This document shows, in pieces, positions 35,976 to 44,418 of a stretch of 64,000 nucleotides of DNA; position 1 is the first letter of the stretch, and every line of letters begins with the position of its first letter. The DNA lies in NCBI RefSeq assembly GCF_039544005.1, contig NZ_BAABKV010000001.1, positions 6,696,001 through 6,760,000 on the forward strand. Direction: 5' to 3'. A model generated the notes under the pieces. The model did not search any database. It saw only the letters and a program-made list of their open reading frames with translations, and was not told the origin of the DNA. A program made the position numbers and the translations under genes. Source of the DNA: Kitasatospora paranensis. Lineage in GTDB: Bacteria > Actinomycetota > Actinomycetes > Streptomycetales > Streptomycetaceae.

Positions 35976-37106
35976 GTGGCTGAGGCGGGCGGCCGGGCGG
36001 CGCAGCTGAAGAGTAGCGGGCTGCGGCACGGCTGGACGACGGGTGCCTGCGCCACCGCGGCCACCACCGCCGCGTACACCGCGCTGCTCACCGGCGAGTT
36101 CCCCGACCCGGTGACGATCACGCTCCCGAAGGGGCAGCAGCCGGCGTTCGCGCTGGCCGTCGAGGAGCTGGCCGGCGGCCGGGCGACGGCCGGCGTGGTC
36201 AAGGACGCCGGCGACGACCCCGACGTGACGCACGGCGCGCTCGTCCGCGCCACCGTCTCGCCGGGCGAACCGGGTACGGGGGTGGTCTTCCGGGCCGGGC
36301 CCGGCGTCGGCACCGTCACCAAGGCCGGCCTGCCGCTGGCGGTCGGCGAGCCCGCGATCAACCCGGTGCCGCGGCAGATGATGCGCGACGCCGTCGCCGG
36401 GGTCGCGGCCCGGTACGGCGGCAGCGGAGACGTGGTGGTGGAGGTGTCGGTGGACGACGGCGAGGAGATCGCCCGCTCCACCTGGAACCCGCGCCTGGGC
36501 ATCCTCGGCGGCCTGTCCATCCTCGGCACCACCGGGATCGTCGTCCCGTACTCGTGCTCCGCGTGGATCGACTCGATCCGGCGCGGGGTGGACGTGGCCC
36601 GGGCCGCCGGGCACACCCACGTCGCCGGGTGCACCGGCTCGACCTCGGAGAAGGTCGCGGTGGCCGAACACGGGCTGCCCGAGGACGCGCTGCTCGACAT
36701 GGGCGACTTCGCGGGCGCGGTGCTCAAGTACCTCAAGCGCCACCCGGTGCCGAGGCTGACCATCGCCGGGGGCTTCGCCAAGCTGTCGAAGCTGGCGGCC
36801 GGCCACCTCGACCTGCACTCGGCGCGCTCGCAGGTCGACAAGGGCCGACTCGCCGCGCTGGCCCGCCGCGGCGGCGCCGACGACGCGCTGGCCGCGGCGG
36901 TCGCGACCGCCAACACCGGCCTGGAGGCGCTGCAGCTGTGCGCCGCCGCCGGGGTGCCGCTGGGCGATCTGGTGGCCGAGGAGGCGCGGGCCACCGCGCT
37001 CGGCGTGCTGACCGGCTCGCCGGTCGCGGTGGACGTCCTGTGCATCGACCGGGCCGGCACGGTCGTCGGCCGGGCCGCTCCCGCCGGGCCCGGCGTCAGC
37101 CGATGA
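35976..37106 (+). CDS. cbiD: Cobalt-precorrin-5B C1-methyltransferase (CbiD)
   Basis: A 376-residue CbiD: LRHGWTTGACATAATTAAY start, KDAGDDPDVTHG, NPRLGILGGLSILGTTGIV and the TIAGGFAKLSKLA region. CbiD is the C1-methylating enzyme of the anaerobic corrin route; here it lies among aerobic-route genes (CobG, CobN), and no CobF is seen in the window, so it probably replaces CobF. The GTG start at 35976 has AGGAGG 5 nt before it. The last 11 bp overlap the convergent RidA gene. Confidence 0.93.
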   Translation: MAEAGGRAAQLKSSGLRHGWTTGACATAATTAAYTALLTGEFPDPVTITLPKGQQPAFALAVEELAGGRATAGVVKDAGDDPDVTHGALVRATVSPGEPGTGVVFRAGPGVGTVTKAGLPLAVGEPAINPVPRQMMRDAVAGVAARYGGSGDVVVEVSVDDGEEIARSTWNPRLGILGGLSILGTTGIVVPYSCSAWIDSIRRGVDVARAAGHTHVAGCTGSTSEKVAVAEHGLPEDALLDMGDFAGAVLKYLKRHPVPRLTIAGGFAKLSKLAAGHLDLHSARSQVDKGRLAALARRGGADDALAAAVATANTGLEALQLCAAAGVPLGDLVAEEARATALGVLTGSPVAVDVLCIDRAGTVVGRAAPAGPGVSR

Positions 37107-37494
37107 CGGCCTGCGCGTCGATCTCCACCAGCATCGGCTCCTGCGGGAGTTCGACGAAGACGGTCGTCCGGCAGGGCTTCACGCCCTTGACGTTCTCCTC
37201 GATGAACGCGGCGTAGACCTCGTTCATCAACGCGAAGTCGGACCGCTTGGTCAGGTAGACGCGGAACATCACCACGTCCTCCACGGTGCCGCCGCCGGCC
37301 TCGATGATCGCCTTGACGTTCTCCAGCGTGCGGCGGGTCTGCGCCCGGACGTCGCCGTGGTGCACGTACGCGCCGGTCGCCGGGTCCTGCGGGCCCTGCC
37401 CGGAGACCTGCAGGATCGGGCCCTTGCGCACGCCCTGCGAGAACATCCAGGCCGGGGCGGGCGCGCCCTCGGTACGGATCTCGGTCTTGTCCAC
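37096..37494 (-). CDS. RidA/YjgF imine deaminase family protein
   Basis: A 132-residue Rid protein. The active-site Arg is present in PCRTTVFVELP, with VSGQGPQDPATG and a C-terminal EIDAQAVIG. RidA enzymes hydrolyse reactive enamines and imines released by PLP-dependent dehydratases. It is last in a kinase-IclR-Rid operon opposite a D-aminoacylase, so its substrate may be an imine formed in that catabolic route. It overlaps the end of cbiD by 11 bp in antisense. Confidence 0.9.
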   Translation of the reverse strand: MDKTEIRTEGAPAPAWMFSQGVRKGPILQVSGQGPQDPATGAYVHHGDVRAQTRRTLENVKAIIEAGGGTVEDVVMFRVYLTKRSDFALMNEVYAAFIEENVKGVKPCRTTVFVELPQEPMLVEIDAQAVIG

Positions 37495-37520
37495 GGTCTC
37501 TCCTCAGTGGTGACGGTCGG

Positions 37521-38267
37521 TCAGATGGCGGGTGCCCCGGCGTCGCCGGAGACCGCCCGGGCGGTGGCGAGCAGCCGCGGCAGCAGCTCCAGCACCTGTT
37601 CGTAGGGCAGCACGACGTCCGGGACGGATATCGACACCGCCGCCACGACCCGCCCGGTGGCGTCCCGGACGGGCGCCGCGACACAGTTGATGAACGACTC
37701 GTGCTCGGCGTGGTCCTGCGCCCAGCCCTGGGCGGCGACCTGCTCCAGCTCGGCCAGCAGGGCCTTCGGCCCGGTGAGCGTGCGGGCGGTGTACGGGGTG
37801 TACTCGATCCCGGCCGCCACCCGCCGGCGCTCGGCCGGCGGCAGGTCCGCCAGCAGCACCTTGGCGACGGCGGCGGAGTGCAGCGCGGCGCGCAGCCCGA
37901 TCCGCGAGTACATCCGGACGGGCTGGCGGGAGTCGTACTTGTCGATGTAGACCACCTCGCCGCCCTCGTAGGCCGCCAGGTGCACGGTCTGGCCGGTCGC
38001 GGCGTTCAGCTCGGCCAGGTGCGGCGCCGCGATGCGGCGGATGCCGCGCTGCTCCAGGGCGAGGCCGGCCAGCGCGAACAGGCCGGCGCCCAGGTGGTAG
38101 CGGAACGCGGAGTCCCGGTGGACGAACCGCTCCTCCTCCAGCGACTGCAGCAGCCGCAGCACGGTGGTCTTGTGCACCCCGAGCAGCTCGGCCAGCTGGT
38201 CCAGCGAGCGTTCGCCCTCGCCGAGTTCGGCCAGCAGGCGCAGGGCGCGGGTGACGGTCTGGCTCAT
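37521..38267 (-). CDS. IclR family regulator
   Basis: A 248-residue IclR protein: winged helix (LDQLAELLGVHKTTVLRLLQSLEEERFV) and a C-terminal effector domain (VYIDKYDSRQPVRMYSRIG, HESFINCVAAPVRD). Its ATG overlaps the sugar-kinase stop (ATGA). It probably controls both its own operon and the divergent D-aminoacylase/aldolase operon through the repeated GTTGCG sites at 39415-39441, responding to a keto-acid or sugar-acid ligand. Confidence 0.9.
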   Translation of the reverse strand: MSQTVTRALRLLAELGEGERSLDQLAELLGVHKTTVLRLLQSLEEERFVHRDSAFRYHLGAGLFALAGLALEQRGIRRIAAPHLAELNAATGQTVHLAAYEGGEVVYIDKYDSRQPVRMYSRIGLRAALHSAAVAKVLLADLPPAERRRVAAGIEYTPYTARTLTGPKALLAELEQVAAQGWAQDHAEHESFINCVAAPVRDATGRVVAAVSISVPDVVLPYEQVLELLPRLLATARAVSGDAGAPAI

Positions 38268-39337
38268 GGTGCTCCTGGTGCTCCGAGCGGTGCGGCCGGT
38301 CGGCCGAGTACCGGGGACATGATGCCGTCCGCGGACACCCGGGTCGCCGCCCACTCGCGCGGCGACGCGGCGAGCAGGGCCTCGACGACGGCCGGCGCGG
38401 GGGCCGGCCCTGGTCGGCCGCCGCGGTGAGCGCGACCGCCGCGCACAGGTGGCCGAGCCGCAGCCGGCGCCGCTCGTCCAGCCCGCGCAGGGTGCCCGCG
38501 AGGTATCCGGCGGCGAACGCGTCGCCGGCCCCGGTCGGCTCGACCACGTCGACGGCGAGCGCGGGCTCGACCACCGGCCCGCCCCGGGTCAGCGCGGTCG
38601 CCCGGTGCTCGGCGTCCTTGACCACGATCGTGGCGGGGGAGGGAAGCGGGCCCGCAGCGCCGCCGGGTCGCCGGTGCCGAACGCGGCCTCGGCCTCGTCC
38701 GCGCCGAGCAGCAGCACGTCGGCCGCGTCCAGCAGGGCGGGCAGCACACCCGCGTCGCGCCCGCGCCACAGCACCGGGCGCCAGTTGAGGTCGACGCTGA
38801 CCAGCCGGCCCGGCCGGCGGTCCGCGAGCAGGGCGCGGACGAGGGCCAGGCAGCCGTCCGAGAGCGCCGGGGTGATGCCGGTCAGGTGCAGCAGCCGGGC
38901 GCCGTCGAGCAGCCGGGCCGCCGCCGGATCGGCCAGCAGGGCGGGGAGAGGGTGGAGGCGGCGGATCCGGTGCGGTAGTAGTGCAGCCGGCTGCGGCCCG
39001 CGCCGAGGTCGTGCGGCAGGGCCGAGCCGCCGGTCTCCTTGACGAAGAGACCGGTGGGTCGGTGCGGGTCGACGGCGACCGCGGAGACGTCCACCCCGTG
39101 GCCGGCGAGCTCGGCGGTGAGGCGGCGGCCGAAGCCGTCGTCGCCGACCCGGCCGATCCAGGCGGTCGGCACACCGAGCGCGGCGAGCGCGCAGGCCGTG
39201 TTGGACTCCGCGCCGCCCACCGCGGGGCGGTAGCCGCCGACCGTCTCCGGCGGCCCGGCCCGGTCGGGCAGCAGCGCGGCCATCGACTCGCCGAGACAGA
39301 CCGCGTGCGGGGTGGCCGTGCCGTCCTGCTCCGCCAT
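38264..39337 (-). CDS. PfkB family sugar kinase, 2-keto-3-deoxygluconate-kinase-like (three one-base frame breaks)
   Basis: Read across three inferred missing bases (near 38945, 38640 and 38405) this is a complete ribokinase-fold kinase of about 358 residues. It carries CLGESMAALLPD, AVGGAESNTACALAALG, FVKETGGS, LTGITPALSD, SVDLNWRPVLW, LGADEAEAAFG, and the catalytic VEPTGAGDAFAAGYLAG. Kinases with this form often phosphorylate 2-keto-3-deoxygluconate to KDPG, and a KDPG aldolase is encoded in the divergent operon, which supports that substrate. ATG 39337 has GGAG before it; the stop overlaps the IclR start. Confidence 0.82.
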
Positions 39338-39414
39338 CCGCCGCTCTCCTCCGGTCGTGGGTGGCGTCGTTGACCGCCGTCCGCCGGGAATGTTAGAACC
39401 GTGCCACCAGGATG

Positions 39415-39441
39415 CGCAACAGGGGTTGCGTATGTCGCAAC
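39415..39441. promoter_or_regulatory. Candidate IclR operator, three alternating half-sites
   Basis: Half-sites CGCAAC (39415-39420), GTTGCG (39425-39430) and CGCAAC (39436-39441) alternate in orientation with 4- and 5-bp spacers, giving two overlapping palindromes. They sit in the 145-bp gap between the divergent kinase and D-aminoacylase genes, where an IclR regulator encoded next door would act on both. Confidence 0.6.
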
Positions 39442-39482
39442 TCCGCAGCTCATGAGTGTTCTGCGGATCGAGGGACGGACCG

Positions 39483-41081
39483 ATGGCCGATCTGCTCTTC
39501 CGCGGTGCCACCGTCGTCGACGGCACCGGCGCCGACCGCTACCGCGCCGATGTGACCGTCACCGACGGCGTCATCGACGGCATCGGCCGCGGCCTGCGCG
39601 CCGCCCGCACCGTCGACGCCGACGGCCTCGTCCTCGCCCCCGGATTCATCGACATGCACGCCCACTCCGACCTGCGCCTGCTGGTGGATCCGGCACACCC
39701 GTCCCGGGTCACCCAGGGCGTCACCTGTGAGGTCCTCGGCCAGGACGGACTCTCCTACGCGCCCGTCGACGACACCACGCTGCCCGCGCTGCGCCGCCAG
39801 CTCGCCGGCTGGAACGGTGACCCGGCGGGCTTCGACTGGAGCTGGCGCACCGTCGGCCAGTACCTGGACCGGCTCGACGCCGGCATCGGGGTCAACGCCT
39901 GCTACCTGGTGCCGCACGGCAGTCTGCGGATGCTGGTGACCGGCTGGGACGACCGCCCGCCCACCCCCGCCGAACTGGACCGGATGCGCGCCCTGCTCGC
40001 CCAGGGCCTGCGCGAGGGCGCCGTCGGCCTCTCCAGCGGGCTCAGCTACACCCCCGGGATGTACGCCGACACCGCCGAACTCGCCGCCCTGTGCGCCGTG
40101 GTAGCCGCCCACGGCGGCTTCCACGCGCCGCACCAGCGCTCCTACGGCAGGGGCGCCCTGGAGGGGTACGCGGAGATGGTCGAGATCAGCCGCCGCTCCG
40201 GCTGCCCGCTGCACCTCACCCACGCCACCATGAACTTCGACCTCAACCGCGGCCGGGCCGGCGAACTGCTGGCCCTCGTCGACGCCGCGCTCGCCGAGGG
40301 CCTCGACGTCAGCCTGGACAGCTACCCGTACCTGCCCGGCTCCACCACCCTGGCGGCGCTGCTGCCCGGCTGGGCCTTCGAGGGCGGGCCGGACGCCGCG
40401 CTCGCCCGGCTCGCCGACCCGGCCGCCCGCGAACGGATCCGCGCCGACCTGGAGGTGCACGGCAGCGACGGCTGCCACGGCGTCGTCGCCGACTGGGCCA
40501 CCGTGCAGATCTCCGGTGTCGGCGACCCGGCCCTCGCGGACCGGGTCGGCCGGACGGTCGCCGACCTCGCGGCCGCCGCCGGGACCGGCGGCACCGAGGT
40601 CTTCCTCGACCTGCTCGTCCGCGACCGGCTCGCCACCACCGTCCTGCAGCACGTCGGCGACGAGGAGAACGTCCGCGCCATCATGCGCCACCGCGTGCAC
40701 ACCGCAGGCAGCGACGGGCTGCTCGTCGGCGCGCGCCCCCACCCGCGGGCCTGGGGCACCTTCCCCCGCTACCTGGGCCACTACGGCCGCGAGGAGGGCG
40801 TCCTCACGCTGGAGCAGGCGGTCACCCGGATGACCGGGCGGCCCGCCCGCCGGCTGCGGCTGGAGCGCCGCGGGCTGATCAGGCCGGGCCACCACGCCGA
40901 CCTGGTGCTGTTCGACCCCGGGACGGTCCGGGACACCGCCACCTACGACCACCCCCGGCGGCCCGCCGCCGGCATCGCCGACGTCTACGTCAACGGGACC
41001 GCGGTGATCGACCGCGGCCGCACCACCGGGGCGCTGCCCGGCCGCGCCCTGCGCCGCACCGACCGAGGGACCACCGCCTGA
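39483..41081 (+). CDS. N-acyl-D-amino-acid deacylase (D-aminoacylase), amidohydrolase
   Basis: A 532-residue amidohydrolase: N-terminal beta domain (LLFRGATVVDGTG), metal site GFIDMHAHSDLRLL, TCEVLGQDGLSYAP with the bridging Cys typical of D-aminoacylases, LSSGLSYTPGMYAD, and the C-terminal GSDGLLVGARPHPRAWGTFPRYLG with the catalytic Asp. It removes an acyl group from an N-acyl-D-amino acid; given the sugar-acid genes around it, an N-acetylated amino-sugar acid is also possible. GAGGGA precedes ATG 39483. Its stop overlaps the aldolase ATG (TGATG). Confidence 0.9.
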   Translation: MADLLFRGATVVDGTGADRYRADVTVTDGVIDGIGRGLRAARTVDADGLVLAPGFIDMHAHSDLRLLVDPAHPSRVTQGVTCEVLGQDGLSYAPVDDTTLPALRRQLAGWNGDPAGFDWSWRTVGQYLDRLDAGIGVNACYLVPHGSLRMLVTGWDDRPPTPAELDRMRALLAQGLREGAVGLSSGLSYTPGMYADTAELAALCAVVAAHGGFHAPHQRSYGRGALEGYAEMVEISRRSGCPLHLTHATMNFDLNRGRAGELLALVDAALAEGLDVSLDSYPYLPGSTTLAALLPGWAFEGGPDAALARLADPAARERIRADLEVHGSDGCHGVVADWATVQISGVGDPALADRVGRTVADLAAAAGTGGTEVFLDLLVRDRLATTVLQHVGDEENVRAIMRHRVHTAGSDGLLVGARPHPRAWGTFPRYLGHYGREEGVLTLEQAVTRMTGRPARRLRLERRGLIRPGHHADLVLFDPGTVRDTATYDHPRRPAAGIADVYVNGTAVIDRGRTTGALPGRALRRTDRGTTA

Positions 41082-41772
41082 TGACCGTCTCTGCCAATGT
41101 CACCGCCACCGCCACCGCCACCGCCACCGCCCCTGCCTCCGCCACCGCCGCGCTCCGCGCCGACCTCGCCGCCGACCCGGTGATCGCCGTCGTGCGCGCC
41201 CCCGGATACCCGACGCCGCCGCGCTCTGCGCGGCGCTCGCCGAGGGCGGCATCCACCGGGTCGAACTCACCTTCACCACACCGGAGGTGACCGTCCACCT
41301 GGCCGCGGCCGCGGCCGCCGGGCACCGGGTCGGCGTGGGGACGGTGCTGACCGCCGACCAGGCCGAGCGGGCGGTCGCCGCCGGCGCGGCGTTCCTGGTC
41401 ACACCCGGCTGCCGGCCCGCCGTCGCGGCGGCGGCCCAAGCCGCCGGCGTCCCGGCCGTCCTCGGGGCGCTCACCCCCACCGAGGTCGCCGAGGCCGTCG
41501 ACCTCGGCGCGGCGGCCGTGAAGGTCTTCCCGGCGCGGGCGTTCGGTCCCGGCTACTTCCGGGATCTGCACGGCCCGTACCCGGACGTCCCGCTGGTGGC
41601 CTCCGGCGGGGTCAACGCGGGCAACGCCGCCGACTTCCTCGCGCACGGCGCCCTCGCGGTCTGCGCCGGCAGCGACGTGGTGCCGGCCGATGCCGTGGCG
41701 GCGGGCGACTGGGCCCGGATCACCCGGCTGGCCGCCGCCTTCACCGCCGCCTGCCGCCGCCCCGCGGCGTAG
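41081..41772 (+). CDS. 2-dehydro-3-deoxyphosphogluconate (KDPG) aldolase-like protein (one-base frame break)
   Basis: Class I aldolase of about 230 residues. After an odd Thr-Ala repeat tail (made by ACCGCC hexamers at 41103-41132) the barrel starts VIAVVRAP; a missing base in 41195-41213 hides the next strand, which continues as DAAALCAALAEGGIHRVELTFTT with the catalytic Glu. The Schiff-base Lys is in AAAVKVFPA, and the phosphate loop is VASGGVNAGNAADFL. It splits KDPG to pyruvate and glyceraldehyde 3-phosphate, the step after the kinase encoded in the divergent operon. Starts by TGATG overlap with the deacylase. Confidence 0.85.
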
Positions 41773-41793
41773 GCCCGGTGCCGGGCCCGCGGC

Positions 41794-42551
41794 TCAGCCG
41801 CAGGGCTCGTGCGGCCGCTCGCGCTCGGACGAGTACAGGTGGCTGTCGCGGAACTGCTCGGCGCCCAGGGTGCGGCCGACCAGGATGACGGCGGTGCGCA
41901 GCACCCGGCCTCCTTCACCTGCCCGGCGATGTCGCCGAGCGTGCCGCGCAGCACCAGCTCCTCGGGGCGGCTCGCCATCGCGACCACCGCGGCCGGGCAG
42001 TCGGCGCCGTAGTGCGGCAGCAACTCCTCGACCACGCCGTCCACGTAACGGGCGGCCAGGTGCAGCACCAGCAGGGCGCCGCTGCGCCCGAGGGTGGCGA
42101 GGTCCTCGCCCTCGGGCATCGGGGTGGCCTGCCGGGCGACCCGGGTGAGGATGACGGTCTGGCCGACCGTCGGTACGGTCAGCTCCCGCTTGAGGGCGGC
42201 GGCCGCGGCGGCGAACGCCGGCACGCCGGGCACCACCTCGTACGGGATGCCGGCCGCGTCCAGCCGCCGCATCTGCTCGGCGACCGCACTGAACACCGAC
42301 GGGTCGCCGGAGTGCAGCCGGGCCACGTCCAGGCCCTCGTCCCGGGCGCGGACGAACTCGGCGGTGATCTGGTCGAGGTTCAGCTCGGCGGTGTCCACCA
42401 GCCGGGCGCCGGGCGGGCACTCGGCGAGCAGTTCGCGGGGCACCAGGCTGCCCGCGTACAGGCAGACGCCGCAGGCGGCCAGCGTGCGCTGGCCGCGCAC
42501 GGTGATCAGATCGGCGGCACCGGGGCCGGCCCCGATGAAGTAGACGGTCAC
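41794..42551 (-). CDS. cobM: Precorrin-4 C11-methyltransferase (one-base frame break)
   Basis: Tetrapyrrole methylase: VYFIGAGPGAADLITVRG, AGSLVPRELL, LHSGDPSVFSAVAEQ, PGVPAFAAAAAALKRELT and SRPEELVLRGTLGDIA. The frame is lost near 41905; with one base restored the protein ends RTAVILVGRTLGAEQFRDSHLYS, the usual CobM/CbiF tail, at about 252 residues. GTG 42551 overlaps the cobL stop, so cobL and cobM are coupled. It methylates C11 before ring contraction intermediates pass to CbiD/CobF, CobK and CobL. Confidence 0.92.
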
Positions 42552-43791
42552 TGCACTTCCTCCTCGATCGACTCCGCCGCCGGCTTGACGGCCGACCACT
42601 GCGTCACCGGCATGGCCTGGCGCCAGCCGGTGAAGCCGCCCACCGGGACGGCGTGTGCCACGGCCAGCCTGACCAGCTCCCCGCCGTGGCGGCGGTACCA
42701 GGTCAACAGCAGCGCCTCGGACTCCAGGGTCACGGTGTTCGCGACCAGGCGGCCGCCCGGCGCGAGCGCCTGCCAGCAGGCCTCCAGCAGGCCCGGCGCG
42801 GTCAGCCCGCCGCCGACGAACACCGCGTCGGGCACCGGCAGTCCGGCCAGCGCCGCAGGCGCGGGGCCGGTCACCACGCGGAGCCGCGGCACCCCCAGGG
42901 TGTCGGCGTTGCGCCCGATCCGCGCGGCGCGCGCCGGGTCGCGCTCCACGCTGACGGCCCGGCAGCTGCGGTGCGCCCGCAGCCACTCGATCGCGATGGA
43001 GCCGGAGCCGCCGCCGACGTCCCACAGCAGTTCGCCGGGGGCGGGCGCCAGCGCGGCCAGGGTCGCGGCCCGGACGTGACGCTTGGTCAGCTGTCCGTCG
43101 CTCTCGTACGCGTCGTCCGGCAGGCCGGGCACGAGGGGGAGCGCGGCCCGGCGCACTCCACGGCGACGATGTTCAGCGGGTCCCCGGCCGGGTGCGACCA
43201 GGCGGCGGCGGTGCCCTCGACGATCCGCTCCCGGTCGGCGCCGAGCTGCTCCAGCACCCGCAGCCGGCTGGCGCCGAAGCCGCGGTCGGCGAGCAGGGCC
43301 GCCACCTGGGCCGGGCCGTCGGCGTCGGCACTCAGCACCAGCAGCCGGCGGCCGTCGGACAGCGCCGCGGTCAGCCCGGCGAGCGGTCGCCCGACCAGGC
43401 TCACCACCTCGGTGTCCTCCAGCGGCCAGCCCAGCCGGGCGCACGCGTACGACACCGAGGAGGGGTGGGGCAGGATCCGCAGCCGGTCGGCGCCGACCGT
43501 CTCGGCGAGGGTGCGCCCGATGCCGTGGAAGAGCGGGTCGCCGCTCGCCAGCACCGCGATCCGGCGGCCCGCGTGGGCGGCGATCAGGCCGGGTACCGCG
43601 GGCCGCAGCGGCGAGGGCCAGGGGACGCGCTCGGCGGTCACCCCGGCGGGCAGCAGCGCCAGCTGCCGCGGGCCGCCGATCACGACCTCGGCCGCGGCCA
43701 GCGCCTCCCGGGCCGCCGGGGCCAGGCCCGCCCAGCCGTCGGCACCGACCCCGACGACGGCGATCTCGGACGCGGGGACGAGGGCGGTCAA
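42548..43791 (-). CDS. cobL: Precorrin-6Y C5,15-methyltransferase (decarboxylating) (one-base frame break)
   Basis: A fusion of CbiE- and CbiT-like domains, about 414 residues. The N-terminal methylase has IAVVGVGADGWAGL, LASGDPLFHGIGRT and LPHPSSVSYACARLGWP. After a missing base in the GGGGG run near 43139, the CbiT half reads SDGQLTKRHVRAATLAALAP, LLWDVGGGSGSIAIEWLR and FVGGGLTAPGLLEACW. It methylates C5 and C15 and decarboxylates the acetate side chain. I chose the TTG at 43791 because AAGGAG lies 7 nt upstream and no ATG/GTG fits the domain start. Confidence 0.92.
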
Positions 43792-43872
43792 CGGGACTCC
43801 TTGCAGCTCGGACGGGCAGCGGCAGCCTACCGGCCCACCCCGGGCCGGGGGCTGTCCCGAGCGGCAAACCCG

Positions 43873-43902
43873 TTGCCCGCGACCTGCGACGTTCGCCACA
43901 CT
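43873..43902 (+). promoter_or_regulatory. Candidate promoter for the 43931 gene
   Basis: TTGCCC (43873-43878) and CACACT (43897-43902) are 18 bp apart in the gap downstream of the divergent cobL start. A 10-codon ATG ORF at 43909-43941 overlaps the following gene start and may be a chance reading. Weak evidence. Confidence 0.25.
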
Positions 43903-43930
43903 GCCGCCATGACGAACCTTCGAAAGGCCC

Positions 43931-44344
43931 ATGGCGCGTAGGCCGCCCGCCCGCGTCCGCGCGGGCCTCGCCCGGGCTCCGCGCCCGTACGACACCGCAC
44001 CGCGCCGGGTGGTGCCCGGCCTCTCCGCACCGGCCCGGCGCCAGGTCGCGGACTTCGAACGCACCGGCCCGGGCCCCGGCTCGGTGGCGCTCGCAGTGGC
44101 CCGCTGGGCCGCGTGGGTGCACGGCCGCCGGGTGCACGAGCCGGGCCCGCCGGACGACCTGCCCTGCTGCGACACCGGGGCGGAGCGCGTGCTGCTGCAG
44201 CGGGCCCTGCACGCCCTCCCCGGCCGGGCCGTCCGCGAACTGCGCGCCGTCCTCGCCCCGTTGGACGCGGAGTACCTCGCCCGGCTCCGCCCCGACCCGC
44301 GGCACAACGGCCGTGAGCGGTGGTGGACGGAGGTGCTGCCCTGA
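43931..44344 (+). CDS. Conserved-looking hypothetical protein, basic N-terminus
   Basis: A 137-residue soluble protein, not recognised. The first 45 residues are Arg/Pro/Ala-rich. The rest is an all-helical pattern (ADFERTGPGPGSVALAVARWAAWVHG, CCDTGAERVLLQRALHALPGRAVRELRAVLAPLDAEYLARL) ending in NGRERWWTEVL. The GAERVLLQRAL...LDAEYLARLRPDP part has the regular heptad look of a small helical bundle. GAAAGG precedes ATG 43931. It is followed within 1 bp by an ATG in the frame of the next membrane protein, so they may be cotranscribed. Confidence 0.6.
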   Translation: MARRPPARVRAGLARAPRPYDTAPRRVVPGLSAPARRQVADFERTGPGPGSVALAVARWAAWVHGRRVHEPGPPDDLPCCDTGAERVLLQRALHALPGRAVRELRAVLAPLDAEYLARLRPDPRHNGRERWWTEVLP

Positions 44345-44418
44345 TGCTCCGGGCGCGGATCGTGGGCACGCCGGGCCTCCGGGCCGGGCCTGACGGGGCG
44401 GCAGGGGATCGTGCGAGA

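Noticed and set aside
38264..39337. PfkB kinase as a decayed pseudogene
   Set aside because: Three breaks, but all are single-base losses in or near short G/C runs with every catalytic motif kept; the same error type occurs in many other genes here.
43909..43941. Ten-codon ORF (MTNLRKAHGA) overlapping the 43931 gene as a leader peptide
   Set aside because: No codon run, no attenuator and no ribosome site; likely chance.
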